This document shows positions 28,723-37,947 of a DNA stretch of 64,000 nucleotides, in pieces. Position 1 is the first letter of the stretch. The number at the start of each line of letters is the position of its first letter. This DNA comes from Listeria monocytogenes (lineage in GTDB: Bacteria > Bacillota > Bacilli > Lactobacillales > Listeriaceae), in NCBI RefSeq assembly GCF_013282665.1, contig NZ_CP054041.1, positions 2,462,001-2,526,000 on the forward strand. Reading direction: 5' to 3'. Under the pieces are notes generated by a model. It saw nothing but the letters and a program-made list of their open reading frames with translations. It ran no database searches and had not been told where the DNA came from. The translations under genes were made by a program, and so were the position numbers.

Positions 28723-30170
28723 CGACTAGCCCATTTTCCTTAAAAAGTCGTTCTTTGAAATTTAAATGGACTTTTGGAGCTAGTGCAGCCATTTTTCTAA
28801 CATTTTTCTTGTTTTCCTATGCCATTTACCAAGGAATTGGGCAAATGTTGCTAAATGAAGAAGAACCAGAAGTAAAAGAACTGCTTCTAGCAACAACGAG
28901 CACATTAACTAATCAAGATTTGACCGACAATGAGGAAATTAAGTATTTATTTAATAACGACAAAACGGTGAATCGCAAGTTACAAGATCAAGTAATTAAT
29001 CTGTATGATAAAGACGGCCATTTTATTAATAAGTATTATTTTTCAAGAAATCAAAATATTACTAGCATTGATTTTTCGCAGTATTTTGTTAGTGGGACAG
29101 ACAAGTTTATTATGAATAAACCAACGATTGATGGACAGAAGATGATGACGGCGCAAATGCCAATTGTAGCAGATGACAATACGACAGTGATTGGTTACGC
29201 GCAGGTGGTAAATCCGCTCACTTCCTATAATCGGATGATGGATCGGCTTCTTGTTACAATGATTTTACTTGGGGCAGTGGCGCTCTTTATTAGTGGGATG
29301 CTCGGCTATTTACTAGCACAAAACTTTTTAAATCCACTGACTCGCCTAGCTCGAACAATGAATGATATCCGTAAAAATGGTTTCCAAAAACGAATCGAGA
29401 CGAAAACCAATTCTCGCGATGAAATTGGCGAATTGACCGTTGTTTTTAATGATATGATGACGCGAATCGAAACTAGTTTTGAACAGCAAAAGCAATTTGT
29501 AGAGGATGCTTCTCATGAATTGCGTACACCAGTGCAAATTATGGAAGGTCATTTGAAACTACTCACTCGTTGGGGAAAAGATGATCCGGCTGTACTTGAT
29601 GAATCATTAAACGCTTCGTTAACGGAATTAGAACGCATGAAAAAATTAGTACAAGAAATGCTCGATTTATCAAGAGCGGAACAAATTTCACAAACAAAAG
29701 AATTACAAATTACCGATGTTAATGCAACGGTGGAACAAGTAAGACGTAATTTTGAAGTCATGTATGAAAATTTCACGTTTACCTTAAAAGAAGATGATAC
29801 TGATTTACGAGCGCTTATTCAGCATAATCATTTAGAACAGATCTTAATTATTATTATGGATAATGCCGTGAAGTATTCAGGTGACGGCACCGAAGTGGAT
29901 ATGCATGTCTATAAAGAACAAAAGCAAATCCATATTGATGTGCGTGATTACGGGGAAGGCATTTCACAAGAAGAAATTGATAAGATATTTAATCGTTTCT
30001 ATCGTGTGGATAAAGCTAGGAGTCGTGAAAAAGGTGGTAATGGCCTCGGACTTGCGATTGCTAAACAATTAGTCGAAGGATATTTAGGAACGATTAATGC
30101 GGTTAGTGAGCCAGATAAAGGTACAACGATAAAAATTACACTTCCTTACATTGAACCGAAATCCAAATAG
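28719..30170 (+). CDS. lisK: Sensor histidine kinase LisK
   Basis: LisK (483 aa) has membrane segments at about 17-40 and 177-200 flanking an extracytoplasmic sensor domain of about 135 residues. A HAMP linker (about 201-255), the dimerisation helix with phospho-histidine H266 in DASHELRTPVQIMEG, and the ATPase domain with N, G1 (DYGEG) and G2 (GNGLGLAIAKQL) boxes follow. It overlaps lisR as ATGA, so the pair is translationally coupled. The operon ends at a terminator shared with yidC. Confidence 0.95.
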   Translation: MTTSPFSLKSRSLKFKWTFGASAAIFLTFFLFSYAIYQGIGQMLLNEEEPEVKELLLATTSTLTNQDLTDNEEIKYLFNNDKTVNRKLQDQVINLYDKDGHFINKYYFSRNQNITSIDFSQYFVSGTDKFIMNKPTIDGQKMMTAQMPIVADDNTTVIGYAQVVNPLTSYNRMMDRLLVTMILLGAVALFISGMLGYLLAQNFLNPLTRLARTMNDIRKNGFQKRIETKTNSRDEIGELTVVFNDMMTRIETSFEQQKQFVEDASHELRTPVQIMEGHLKLLTRWGKDDPAVLDESLNASLTELERMKKLVQEMLDLSRAEQISQTKELQITDVNATVEQVRRNFEVMYENFTFTLKEDDTDLRALIQHNHLEQILIIIMDNAVKYSGDGTEVDMHVYKEQKQIHIDVRDYGEGISQEEIDKIFNRFYRVDKARSREKGGNGLGLAIAKQLVEGYLGTINAVSEPDKGTTIKITLPYIEPKSK

Positions 30171-30172
30171 AA

Positions 30173-30203
30173 AAACCGCAACCTTATGAGGAGGTTGCGG
30201 TTT
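30173..30203. terminator. Bidirectional terminator, lisK / yidC
   Basis: A perfect 12-bp stem (AAACCGCAACCT / AGGTTGCGGTTT) with a 7-nt loop lies between convergent genes, with T-rich sequence after it on both strands. Confidence 0.9.
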
Positions 30204-30206
30204 CTT

Positions 30207-31034
30207 TTATTTTTCTTTCTTTTGTTCTTCCACGATTTGCTCGAATTCTTTTTCTTCTTGTTCCATTACTTTAATTTCTGGATGTTTATTCATGTAAAGT
30301 TTTTTCGTTAGTAATGTTTGACCTGCTAAGAAGAGCCCGCCGACAGCCCAGTATAACGCTAGAGCGGAAGGTGCTGTGAAGGATACGAATAAAATCATAA
30401 TAGGAGACATTAAACCGATAATTTTCATTTGTTTCTTCTGTTCTGGTGAATAACCAATCATGGAAACAAAGTATTGTGCTAAATAGACAAGTCCGGCGAT
30501 AATTGCAAGCACCATATCCGACGAACCTAAATTAAACCATAAGAATGTGTGGCTAGCAATTTCGGACGATCCACGAATAGCATAGTAGAAAGCCATCAAA
30601 ATCGGCATTTGAATAAGTAACGGTAAACAACCCATTTGCATCGGATTGATATTATACTTAGAATAAACGGCCATCATTTCTTTTTGAATAGTTGCTTGTT
30701 CTTCTTTCGATGTAGCGCGTTTTAGTCGAGCTTGAATTTCATCAATTTCTGGTTTGGCAACGGCCATTTTGGATTGCATACCCATTTGAGCTTTAGCAGT
30801 ACGTAAGTTTAGTGGCATAATTAGTGCACGGATAAGTAACGTCGTGATAATAATCGCAACCCCGTAATTATCTCCAACAAAGGATGCAACGAACATAATA
30901 AAACTAGTAAATGGTTGTACCAAATAAGTGCTAAAAAAACCATCTGTATTTTGTGACGGGTCCATACTACAACCTGTAAGTAATAGTAGAGCACCAAGTA
31001 AAACGCTAATTAAAATAATATTTTTCTTTTTCAA
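30207..31034 (-). CDS. yidC: Membrane protein insertase YidC/SpoIIIJ (lipoprotein)
   Basis: This 275-aa Oxa1/Alb3/YidC insertase has a lipoprotein signal peptide with lipobox LLTGC (C22) and five predicted membrane segments. The family block [21 protein letters not shown] carries a cysteine/proline pattern typical of Gram-positive YidC. A cytoplasmic hairpin rich in charge (about 85-125) and a basic/acidic tail rich in Lys/Glu are present. The start is TTG 31034. AGGAGG lies 11 nt upstream, and an ATG-AAA-CAT-TGA triplet frame overlaps the start codon. It is the last gene of its unit. Confidence 0.94.
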   Translation of the reverse strand: MKKKNIILISVLLGALLLLTGCSMDPSQNTDGFFSTYLVQPFTSFIMFVASFVGDNYGVAIIITTLLIRALIMPLNLRTAKAQMGMQSKMAVAKPEIDEIQARLKRATSKEEQATIQKEMMAVYSKYNINPMQMGCLPLLIQMPILMAFYYAIRGSSEIASHTFLWFNLGSSDMVLAIIAGLVYLAQYFVSMIGYSPEQKKQMKIIGLMSPIMILFVSFTAPSALALYWAVGGLFLAGQTLLTKKLYMNKHPEIKVMEQEEKEFEQIVEEQKKEK

Positions 31035-31070
31035 TGTTTCATTTTCCTCCTAAATAGTAAAATAGTCGAT

Positions 31071-31361
31071 TCATACGTTGGAAAATGAAAAACTGTCTTC
31101 GTCATCAGTAATAGCGCTACATTTCCGAGTTATAGCCAACCAATTAATAACAAAATTAGGTGAGGTTACATCAATTTGTGCTCGAAGTGAAATCTTTACT
31201 TGCTTTAAGCAGATAGCGTCAGCGGGTAGCACCATTTTCGGTTTTAATAATGTAATGGCTGACCAATAACTGAAAATCGTCAACATTAATAAAAACGTTA
31301 CTGTGAGTGAAATGAATTCTGGTTCAAGTAAAATTTGTAAAATGGAAATCATGCCACGCAT
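31071..31361 (-). CDS. Small membrane protein upstream of yidC, unknown function
   Basis: This 96-aa frame has one hydrophobic helix (about residues 17-39) and a C-terminal half with no recognised motif (LRAQIDVTSPNFVINWLAIT, then an acidic end). ATG 31361 follows AGAAAGGAG at close spacing. A good sigma-A promoter sits directly upstream, and yidC follows 36 bp later, so it is the first gene of a two-gene unit. I do not recognise the family. Its place suggests a link with yidC expression or membrane insertion, which is inference only. Confidence 0.68.
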   Translation of the reverse strand: MRGMISILQILLEPEFISLTVTFLLMLTIFSYWSAITLLKPKMVLPADAICLKQVKISLRAQIDVTSPNFVINWLAITRKCSAITDDEDSFSFSNV

Positions 31362-31391
31362 TCGCTCCTTTCTAGGTTTTAGTACTCATTA

Positions 31392-31420
31392 ACTATAATG
31401 CAAAAAGAGCTATAGCACAA
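31392..31420 (-). promoter_or_regulatory. Promoter of the small membrane protein-yidC unit
   Basis: Read on minus: TTGTGC, 17 bp, TATAGT, about 30 bp upstream of the first gene. Confidence 0.72.
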
Positions 31421-31437
31421 CTACTATTTTTGGGATT

Positions 31438-31719
31438 TTAGTAAACGATGTCAAACGTTTTTCGTTCTTCTACGGGCGCACCTTTGTAAATGTATACATG
31501 TTCGATACGACAACCAGGTGATGGTCCTTTTTTGATAGCATCAATAAATTTATTTAAGTTTTCTTCTTCCGCAATTGCATGGATTTCAACGGAACCATCA
31601 TCTAAATTTTTTACTGTTCCACTAATATCATATTTGTAAGCGACGTGTTTAGTCGTATAACGAAATCCGACACCTTGCACAAATCCAGTTACTCTCAAAA
31701 TCGCTGTATCTCTAGCCAT
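31438..31719 (-). CDS. acyP: Acylphosphatase
   Basis: AcyP (93 aa) hydrolyses acyl-phosphates. Its alpha/beta sandwich shows the phosphate loop [12 protein letters not shown] with the catalytic arginine R23, and the catalytic asparagine region [16 protein letters not shown]. Length is typical. ATG 31719 lies 11 nt after AAGGAG. It has its own promoter and lies between the yidC unit and a divergent DUF1033 gene. Physiological substrates in bacteria are uncertain. Confidence 0.94.
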   Translation of the reverse strand: MARDTAILRVTGFVQGVGFRYTTKHVAYKYDISGTVKNLDDGSVEIHAIAEEENLNKFIDAIKKGPSPGCRIEHVYIYKGAPVEERKTFDIVY

Positions 31720-31754
31720 GGCGAAACCAACTCCTTTTATTTTTCCTTATTACT

Positions 31755-31783
31755 AGTGTATCTTTTTTTAGCATTACTTTCAA
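31755..31783 (-). promoter_or_regulatory. Promoter of acyP
   Basis: Read on minus: TTGAAA, 17 bp, TACACT. Confidence 0.65.
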
Positions 31784-31815
31784 AAATTTGCATTCCAGTA
31801 TTTAAAGAAAGCTTA

Positions 31816-31824
31816 TGCTATAAT
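31816..31824 (+). promoter_or_regulatory. Extended -10 promoter of the DUF1033 gene
   Basis: TGCTATAAT is a full extended -10, 34 bp before the ATG. The -35 is poor. Confidence 0.6.
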
Positions 31825-31858
31825 AAGTGTATTATATTTACTGTTGGGAGTTTTTGAT

Positions 31859-32206
31859 ATGACAAAATGGAATGTCTATCTAACTAAAGGCGAATATGAG
31901 CCTTGGTGGTTTTTTGAGGAGTGGGAAACTTCCATTCAAGCCGACTTTGCTTTTTCAGATAAAGAAGCAGCCTTTCTGAAATATCAAGAGTTAGCAGATG
32001 AGCTACTGCGTAATTATCCTAATCATCAAACAAAAAAAGATTGTTTGCTTGCTGCTTGGAATGAGGAAGAAGTGGAGTACTGCGAGGACTGTGAAGACGA
32101 TATTCAAACATTTCACGGACTTATTTTATTTTCTGATGGGGAAGTATATCAACCAACTTCCGAAGAAAAAGAGACGATTTTTAAACCTGTTTTAACCTTT
32201 GCTTGA
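31859..32206 (+). CDS. DUF1033 family protein
   Basis: This 115-aa acidic protein begins WNVYLTKGEYEPWWFFEEWE, the aromatic block typical of the DUF1033 family found in Listeria and streptococci. A CEDCEDD motif near residue 76 holds two cysteines. The family function is unknown. ATG 31859 lies 8 nt after GGGAG; an in-frame TTG at 31844 sits on that site and is excluded. The fni start lies 28 bp downstream with no terminator between, so it is probably co-transcribed with fni. Confidence 0.85.
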   Translation: MTKWNVYLTKGEYEPWWFFEEWETSIQADFAFSDKEAAFLKYQELADELLRNYPNHQTKKDCLLAAWNEEEVEYCEDCEDDIQTFHGLILFSDGEVYQPTSEEKETIFKPVLTFA

Positions 32207-32234
32207 GGCGAAAAGAAATTTGGAGGATTAACAC

Positions 32235-33311
32235 ATGCAGAAGAACGATGACTTATTAAGAGAACGTCGAAAAGACGAACACGTGGCTCTTGGAGTAAAA
32301 CAAAATGAGCAATTAGCGCCGTCGAGTTTAGAAGATATTCAACTGGTTGGAACTTCTATCCCGCGCTATAATGTGAAAGATATCGATTTAACCACGACTA
32401 TCTTGGGAGCCAATGTGCCTTTCCCGTTTTATATTAATGCTATGACAGGAGGAAGTCGGCATACGAAAAAGATTAATGCTGAACTTGCTGAAATAGCGCG
32501 TGAAGTAGCTATTCCAATGGCCGTTGGTTCCCAGTCTGCAGCGTTAAAAAATAGTTCGCTAATAGATACGTATAAAATTGTCAGAGAAATCAATCCGAAT
32601 GGGATGATTCTCGCAAATATTAGTCCAGAAGTAGCTCTTCCAGATGGACTTCGTGCAATCGAGATGTTAGAGGCAAATGCACTTCAAATTCATATTAACC
32701 CAGCACAAGAATTAGTTATGCAAGAAGGCGACCGTTCTTTTAGTCATTGGTTAACTAGAATTGAAGAGTACGTCAAGCTTTCGCCAGTTCCAGTTGTTGT
32801 AAAAGAAGTTGGCTTTGGAATGACGCGTGAAACAGTAGCGAGATTAGCAAGTGTTGGCGTTCAAAGCGTGGATTTAGCCGGAAAAGGTGGAACAAACTTT
32901 GCCCAAATTGAAAATGACCGTCGCCGTGATCAAGCCTATAATTTCTTACTTGATTGGGGTATTTCCACCGGACAAGCGTTAATAGATATGCAACACAGAG
33001 ATGCGCCAAAGATTGCTTATTTAGCGTCAGGTGGTATTAGGAACCCGTTAGATATCGTCAAAGCATTAGCGCTCGGAGCAGATAGTGTAGGTATGGCAGG
33101 GCAAATTATTTATTCACTAAAAAAAGAGGGCGTTACCAAAACCATCGAAAAACTAGAGTTATGGAAAGAACAACTACGTGGCTTATTTGTTCTCGCAGAT
33201 GCGAAAAATATCTCAGAATTAAAAACAACGCCATTAATCATAAGTGGTGAACTTGCCAAATGGGGCACACTACGAGAAATCGATTTAGTCAAACTAGCTA
33301 ATAGAAAATAA
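32235..33311 (+). CDS. fni: Isopentenyl-diphosphate isomerase, type II (FMN)
   Basis: This 358-aa FMN- and NADPH-dependent isomerase interconverts IPP and DMAPP. Family segments are the N-terminal RRKDEHV, INAMTGGS, the HINPAQELVMQEGDR block and the flavin-binding DLAGKGGTNFAQIE and SGGIRNPLDIVKALALGAD. The ribosome binding site TTGGAGG precedes the ATG. Type II enzymes usually accompany the mevalonate pathway, so this gene serves that route while dxs serves the MEP route. A terminator shared with trhO follows. Confidence 0.95.
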   Translation: MQKNDDLLRERRKDEHVALGVKQNEQLAPSSLEDIQLVGTSIPRYNVKDIDLTTTILGANVPFPFYINAMTGGSRHTKKINAELAEIAREVAIPMAVGSQSAALKNSSLIDTYKIVREINPNGMILANISPEVALPDGLRAIEMLEANALQIHINPAQELVMQEGDRSFSHWLTRIEEYVKLSPVPVVVKEVGFGMTRETVARLASVGVQSVDLAGKGGTNFAQIENDRRRDQAYNFLLDWGISTGQALIDMQHRDAPKIAYLASGGIRNPLDIVKALALGADSVGMAGQIIYSLKKEGVTKTIEKLELWKEQLRGLFVLADAKNISELKTTPLIISGELAKWGTLREIDLVKLANRK

Positions 33312-33346
33312 AAACCAGCTGCTATTCATTTAGCAAAGCTGGTTTT
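33312..33346. terminator. Bidirectional terminator, fni / trhO
   Basis: Stem AAACCAGCT / AGCTGGTTT with inner GCTA/TAGC pairs; U-runs on both strands between convergent genes. Confidence 0.85.
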
Positions 33347-33350
33347 TTAT

Positions 33351-34310
33351 TTATTGAACCATTTCTGGTAAAGTTTCATCGATTGCTTGAAGGCGTTCAG
33401 TGAATTCTTCTTTAGATAAATTTTTCGTATAAAGATTTGCTGGATGAACGCGACAATCATGCGAACAACTACGCAAATATTTTTTCTCATTTTCGACAGA
33501 AGCTAGGATTTGCTTATTGCAATACGGGTTAGCACAATTGATGTAACGTTCGCAAGGCGTACCGTCAAAGTAATCTTTCCCAACGATAGTAGGGTTTACT
33601 TGGTTAATCGGAACCGCAATTCTTTCATCGAAAACGTACATTTGGCCGTCCCAGAGTTCCCCTTTGGTTTCTTCGTTTTTACCATAAGTCGCAATCCCGC
33701 CGTGAAGTTGACTTACATCATCAAAACCAGCTGTTTTCAACCAACCGGAAAATTTTTCACAACGAATGCCACCAGTACAGTAAGTGACGATTTTTTTATC
33801 AGCGAGTTGCTCGCGATTTTCTTCAATCCATCCTGGCAACTCACGGAAATTTTGAATATCTGGACGAACAGCGCCGCGGAAATGGCCGATATCAAATTCG
33901 TAATCATTTCGAGCGTCTAAAATAACCGTATCTTCATCCAACAGTGCTTCACGAAACTCAGCAGGTTCTAAATAAGTCCCGGTAATTTCTAAAGGATTAA
34001 CATCATCTTCTAAACTTAAACTAACAATTTCAGCACGAGGCCGTACATGCATTTTCTTAAAAGCATGAGCATCAGCCGCGTCAATTTTAAATACCATATC
34101 AGCGAAGCGAGCGTCGTTTGCCATATAATCCATATATTTGTTTGTTGCTTCTACTGTACCCGAAACGGTGCCATTAATCCCCTCAGAAGCCACCAAAATT
34201 CGGCCTTTCAATTCCATTTCTTTGCAAGCAGCAAGATGCTCTTTTGCAAAAGTTTCTGGATCATCAATCGTTGTGTATTTGTAATATAACAACACTTGAT
34301 AGTCACTCAT
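33351..34310 (-). CDS. trhO: tRNA uridine(34) hydroxylase TrhO (rhodanese family)
   Basis: TrhO (319 aa) makes 5-hydroxyuridine at the wobble position of certain tRNAs, an oxygen-dependent route. The N-terminal acylphosphatase-like domain (about 1-95) and rhodanese domain (about 125-220) with the active cysteine C178 in [11 protein letters not shown] are followed by a cysteine-rich tail ([17 protein letters not shown] and CSHDCRVHP). I place the start at ATG 34310, 6 nt after AAGGGTGAT; a longer frame to 34340 begins before that site. Confidence 0.92.
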   Translation of the reverse strand: MSDYQVLLYYKYTTIDDPETFAKEHLAACKEMELKGRILVASEGINGTVSGTVEATNKYMDYMANDARFADMVFKIDAADAHAFKKMHVRPRAEIVSLSLEDDVNPLEITGTYLEPAEFREALLDEDTVILDARNDYEFDIGHFRGAVRPDIQNFRELPGWIEENREQLADKKIVTYCTGGIRCEKFSGWLKTAGFDDVSQLHGGIATYGKNEETKGELWDGQMYVFDERIAVPINQVNPTIVGKDYFDGTPCERYINCANPYCNKQILASVENEKKYLRSCSHDCRVHPANLYTKNLSKEEFTERLQAIDETLPEMVQ

Positions 34311-34376
34311 AATCTTATCACCCTTCAAAATGTATTTCATGTGTAAGAATAAATCTCCACAAGTTTGCGCATTAAT

Positions 34377-34405
34377 ACTATACTATAGCAAATTCAGACT
34401 GGCAA
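34377..34405 (-). promoter_or_regulatory. Promoter of trhO
   Basis: Read on minus: TTGCCA, 17 bp, TATAGT. Confidence 0.7.
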
Positions 34406-34434
34406 GTAAGCGAACTGTAAAATAAATGCTTCTT

Positions 34435-34459
34435 ATAGTTAACTATATGTACAAGTACA
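34435..34459. repeat. Two abutting palindromes upstream of the YitT-type gene
   Basis: ATAGTTAACTAT (34435-34446) is a perfect 12-bp palindrome. One base later TGTACAAGTACA (34448-34459) has perfect TGTAC/GTACA arms. They lie between the divergent trhO and YitT promoters, the second just upstream of the plus -10. This suggests operators. Confidence 0.55.
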
Positions 34460-34468
34460 AAATAGCTA

Positions 34469-34477
34469 TGGTATACT
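34469..34477 (+). promoter_or_regulatory. Extended -10 promoter of the YitT-type gene
   Basis: TGGTATACT is an extended -10 about 85 bp upstream of the gene. Confidence 0.5.
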
Positions 34478-34561
34478 TATTAAATATGAAGCGAAAATTT
34501 TGTTGATGAAAGCAAATCCTGTTTTCATTACCTAAAATAAAGAATGAAGTAAGGATTGGGC

Positions 34562-35488
34562 GTGAGCTATGTGCAAATAAATGAATCGTTTATGGAAGAA
34601 CTAGCTTTAAAAAAAGTAAAACAAGAGCGCAGGAAAAGGTTGAAGTGGTTTGTTTATAAGTTTTTAATGATTACCTTTGGCGCTATTTTGATGGGGGTTG
34701 GGCTGGAACTTTTCCTTGTAAACAACCGAATTTTGGATGGTGGAGTCGTTGGTATTTCGATTATTATTTCGCAACTAACGCCGCTGCCACTAGGGGTTTT
34801 AACTTTTGTACTCAATATTCCGTTTTTCATTATAGGTTACCGAAAAATCGGAAAAGTATTTGCGCTGTTTACATTGTACGGAATTGCAGTCATGTCGATT
34901 GTAACGCTCGTTTTACATGATATGGACCCTGTGACAGATGATTTACTACTTGCGACTGTTTTTGGTGGAATGACGCTTGGCCTTGGAGTAGGTCTCGTTA
35001 TTCGTAACGGAGGGGCGCTTGATGGAACTGAAATCATTTCAATCATTATTAACGGTCGGACGCCATTTTCAACAGGACAAATTATTATGTTTATTAATAT
35101 TGTTATTTTTATCGTTGCTGGACTTGTGTTCAACTGGGATCGAGCGATGTATTCCTTAATTACGTATTTCCTAGCGTACAAAGTAATTGATATTGTTATT
35201 CAAGGTGTAGATGAATCGAAAAGTGCTTTTATTATCAGTCGCTATTACGAGGAAATTGGGGCAGAAATTATGGAACAACTTGGAAAAGGTGTTACATACT
35301 TAGATGCAACTGGTGGATATTCCGGTGATGTAAGAAAAGTAGTTTTCGTTATCGTCTCAAGATTTGAAGAAGTAAAAGTGAAAGCTATTCTGGATGAAAT
35401 AGATCCAGATGCCTTCTTAGCTGTCGGGGGAAGTATGTCAGAAGTCCGCGGCGGAAAGCTGATGAACACGAAAACACCGCACCTATAA
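34562..35488 (+). CDS. YitT-family membrane protein (DUF161/DUF2179)
   Basis: This roughly 308-aa protein has five or six N-terminal membrane segments, including FVYKFLMITFGAILMGVGLE and the glycine-rich FGGMTLGLGVGLVIRNGGALDG, and a C-terminal cytoplasmic DUF2179 domain (about 225-300). Family members are often annotated as transporters without proven substrate. The start is unsettled: GTG 34562 fits AAGGA at 6 nt; TTG 34556 and GTG 34571 are alternatives. Two palindromes upstream suggest specific regulation. A terminator follows. Confidence 0.88.
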   Translation: MSYVQINESFMEELALKKVKQERRKRLKWFVYKFLMITFGAILMGVGLELFLVNNRILDGGVVGISIIISQLTPLPLGVLTFVLNIPFFIIGYRKIGKVFALFTLYGIAVMSIVTLVLHDMDPVTDDLLLATVFGGMTLGLGVGLVIRNGGALDGTEIISIIINGRTPFSTGQIIMFINIVIFIVAGLVFNWDRAMYSLITYFLAYKVIDIVIQGVDESKSAFIISRYYEEIGAEIMEQLGKGVTYLDATGGYSGDVRKVVFVIVSRFEEVKVKAILDEIDPDAFLAVGGSMSEVRGGKLMNTKTPHL

Positions 35489-35497
35489 CAAAGCAGA

Positions 35498-35533
35498 AAC
35501 CATATATCTCCTACTTGGGATATGTGGTTTTTT
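35498..35533 (+). terminator. Intrinsic terminator after the YitT-type gene
   Basis: Stem AAACCATATATC / GATATGTGGTTT followed by a U-run that runs directly into the ftsK -35. Confidence 0.85.
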
Positions 35534-35561
35534 GACGAAAGGAAACATTTGTTTGTATAAT
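35532..35561 (+). promoter_or_regulatory. Main promoter of ftsK/spoIIIE
   Basis: TTGACG, 18 bp, TATAAT. The -35 overlaps the U-run of the preceding terminator. A second -10 (TGCTATAAT, 35596-35604) lies downstream and could be a further start. Confidence 0.7.
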
Positions 35562-35638
35562 AGGGCTATAGTATGAGCGACAGAACGGATAGATGTGCTA
35601 TAATAAAACAAGCAAAAAAGGAATGGGTGGGACTTGAA

Positions 35639-37912
35639 ATGGCGACACAAAAGAAAAAAACAAGCGGACGTAAAAAATCGTCAACACGTTCAAAAAAGAA
35701 ACAATCAGCCTCTTTTCGTTTAGAAATAACAGGGGTTATTTTAATAGCAATAGGAGTTATCGGGCTTTTACAATTAGGCTTTGTCGGTCGCGGTTTTTTT
35801 GCTCTGGCAGAAATGTTTGTTGGTCTTTTAAGCTATGTATTACTTGCAGGTAGCGTGATACTTGGTGGGTACATGGTGATTAGAAGAAAAATGCCTCACT
35901 TATTTAGCAAAAGATTAGTCGGTATTTATCTTATTATTTTAGGCTTTTTGACATATATACATATGTATTTCATTATCCACAACTTAGGAGCAAATGCCTC
36001 TGTTATTTCTAGTACTTGGAAATTAGTATTAGAAAATTTATTTAGACCAAACCAAGTTGGTTTTGTTGGCGGGGGAATGATTGGAGCTGCAATTAGCTCC
36101 GTTACGTATTTCTTATTAGATCGTCTCGGAACAAACTTGATTGCTGCGCTACTAATTATCTATGGTTTTTCCCTTGTATCAGGTATTTCTATCCGCCAAT
36201 TTTTCTCCAAAATTGCCGAATTTGTTCGTTTCTTATTTGCAAAAGGCAAAGTTGCGACCGAAAAAGGCAAAGAAGTGAAAGCGAAACGTGATAAAAAGAA
36301 AGCCGAGAAAATAGTTGAGGTTGAGCCCGATGAAGTAATAGATGTAGTAGAACCCGTACAAGAAGAAAAAGCGCCACCAATCATCTCTAACTTTAGCTCC
36401 AAAGTAGAACAAGAAAAAGCACCAGTAGAAGAAAAAACAACCAAACAAGAGCAAGATTTAGAAATGTTTCAACAAGAATCGTTCGAAAATGAGATTTATC
36501 AATTACCACCTGTCGATATTTTAGCACCGGCTAAAGTAACGGATCAAAGTAAAGAATATGACCAAATTAAAGTGAACGCAAAAAAATTAGAAGATACCTT
36601 TGAAAGCTTTGGAGTGAAAGCAAAAATCACTCAAGTGCATCTTGGTCCTGCAGTGACAAAATATGAAGTACAACCATCTGTCGGTGTTAAAGTGAGTAAG
36701 ATTGTTTCTTTAAGTGATGATATAGCACTTGCTCTAGCTGCAAAAGATATTCGAATAGAAGCGCCAATTCCAGGGAAATCTGCTATTGGGATTGAAGTAG
36801 CGAACCAAAATGTAGCCATGGTTTCCTTACGTGAAGTGTTAGAAAATAATCCTAAAAACAATCCAGACGAGAAGCTTCAAATAGCACTTGGTCGTGATAT
36901 TTCTGGGGAAGCGATGATGGCCAGTCTCGATAAAATGCCTCATTTACTCGTCGCAGGAGCAACTGGTAGCGGGAAGTCTGTCTGTATTAATGGCATTATT
37001 ACAAGCATTTTACTTCGTGCCAAACCGCATGAAGTAAAAATGATGATGATTGATCCAAAAATGGTAGAGCTAAATGTTTATAATGGTATTCCACACTTGC
37101 TCGCACCAGTTGTAACGAATCCTAAAAAAGCAGCCCAAGCATTGCAAAAAGTCGTTGCGGAAATGGAACGGCGTTATGATTTATTTTCGCATACTGGTAC
37201 TCGTAATATGCAAGGTTACAATGAGTATGTGAAAAAACATAATGAACTGAACGAAGAAAAACAACCTGAATTGCCTTTTATTGTTGTCATTGTAGATGAG
37301 TTAGCTGATTTAATGATGGTAGCTTCTAATGACGTAGAAGATGCGATTACTCGCCTTGCTCAAATGGCACGTGCTGCGGGAATACATTTGATTATCGCAA
37401 CACAACGCCCATCAGTTGATGTTATTACCGGCGTAATCAAAGCGAACATCCCGTCTCGGATTGCTTTTGCTGTTTCAAGTTCCATTGACTCAAGAACAAT
37501 TCTTGATATGGGAGGGGCAGAGAAGTTACTTGGACGCGGGGATATGCTGTTACTTCCAGTTGGCTCTAGTAAACCTACCCGAATTCAAGGTGCCTTTTTA
37601 TCTGATGCAGAAGTAGAAGATGTAGTTAATTATGTTATTTCGCAACAAAAAGCACAATATAGCGAAGAAATGATTCCTGATGATATTCCAGAAGTCGAAG
37701 GAGAAGTAACGGATGAATTGTATCACGAAGCAGTAGAGCTTGTTGTAGAAATGCAGACAGCTTCCGTTTCGATGCTACAAAGAAAATTCCGCATTGGTTA
37801 CAATCGCGCAGCTAGGTTAATTGATGAAATGGAACAAAGAGGTGTAGTCGGACCTCACGAAGGAAGTAAACCAAGAAGAGTAAACGTGGAAATTAATCCA
37901 GAGCACGAATAA
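35639..37912 (+). CDS. ftsK: DNA translocase FtsK/SpoIIIE
   Basis: This 757-aa translocase clears chromosomal DNA from the closing septum. A basic N-terminus, four membrane segments (within about 30-200), a charged linker, the alpha-beta motor and a gamma winged helix (about 690-750, [20 protein letters not shown]) are present. Walker A is GATGSGKS and Walker B is [14 protein letters not shown] use ATG 35639, 7 nt after GGTGGG; the frame extends upstream to 35573 but that part covers promoter sequence. Listeria does not sporulate, so a vegetative role is expected. Confidence 0.94.
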   Translation: MATQKKKTSGRKKSSTRSKKKQSASFRLEITGVILIAIGVIGLLQLGFVGRGFFALAEMFVGLLSYVLLAGSVILGGYMVIRRKMPHLFSKRLVGIYLIILGFLTYIHMYFIIHNLGANASVISSTWKLVLENLFRPNQVGFVGGGMIGAAISSVTYFLLDRLGTNLIAALLIIYGFSLVSGISIRQFFSKIAEFVRFLFAKGKVATEKGKEVKAKRDKKKAEKIVEVEPDEVIDVVEPVQEEKAPPIISNFSSKVEQEKAPVEEKTTKQEQDLEMFQQESFENEIYQLPPVDILAPAKVTDQSKEYDQIKVNAKKLEDTFESFGVKAKITQVHLGPAVTKYEVQPSVGVKVSKIVSLSDDIALALAAKDIRIEAPIPGKSAIGIEVANQNVAMVSLREVLENNPKNNPDEKLQIALGRDISGEAMMASLDKMPHLLVAGATGSGKSVCINGIITSILLRAKPHEVKMMMIDPKMVELNVYNGIPHLLAPVVTNPKKAAQALQKVVAEMERRYDLFSHTGTRNMQGYNEYVKKHNELNEEKQPELPFIVVIVDELADLMMVASNDVEDAITRLAQMARAAGIHLIIATQRPSVDVITGVIKANIPSRIAFAVSSSIDSRTILDMGGAEKLLGRGDMLLLPVGSSKPTRIQGAFLSDAEVEDVVNYVISQQKAQYSEEMIPDDIPEVEGEVTDELYHEAVELVVEMQTASVSMLQRKFRIGYNRAARLIDEMEQRGVVGPHEGSKPRRVNVEINPEHE

Positions 37913-37947
37913 AAAAGGTGGCGATTAATAATCGCCACCTTTTTTTA
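37911..37947. terminator. Bidirectional terminator, ftsK / comER
   Basis: A 14-bp or longer perfect stem (AAAAAAGGTGGCGATT / AATCGCCACCTTTTTT) with a 3-nt loop between convergent genes. Confidence 0.92.

Noticed and set aside
31078..31269. Plus-strand frame antisense to the small membrane protein gene
   Set aside because: No ribosome binding site or promoter on plus; the minus frame has both.
34439..34452. Possible PrfA box (TTAACTATATGTAC)
   Set aside because: It matches only the left half of TTAACANNTGTTAA; several mismatches on the right.
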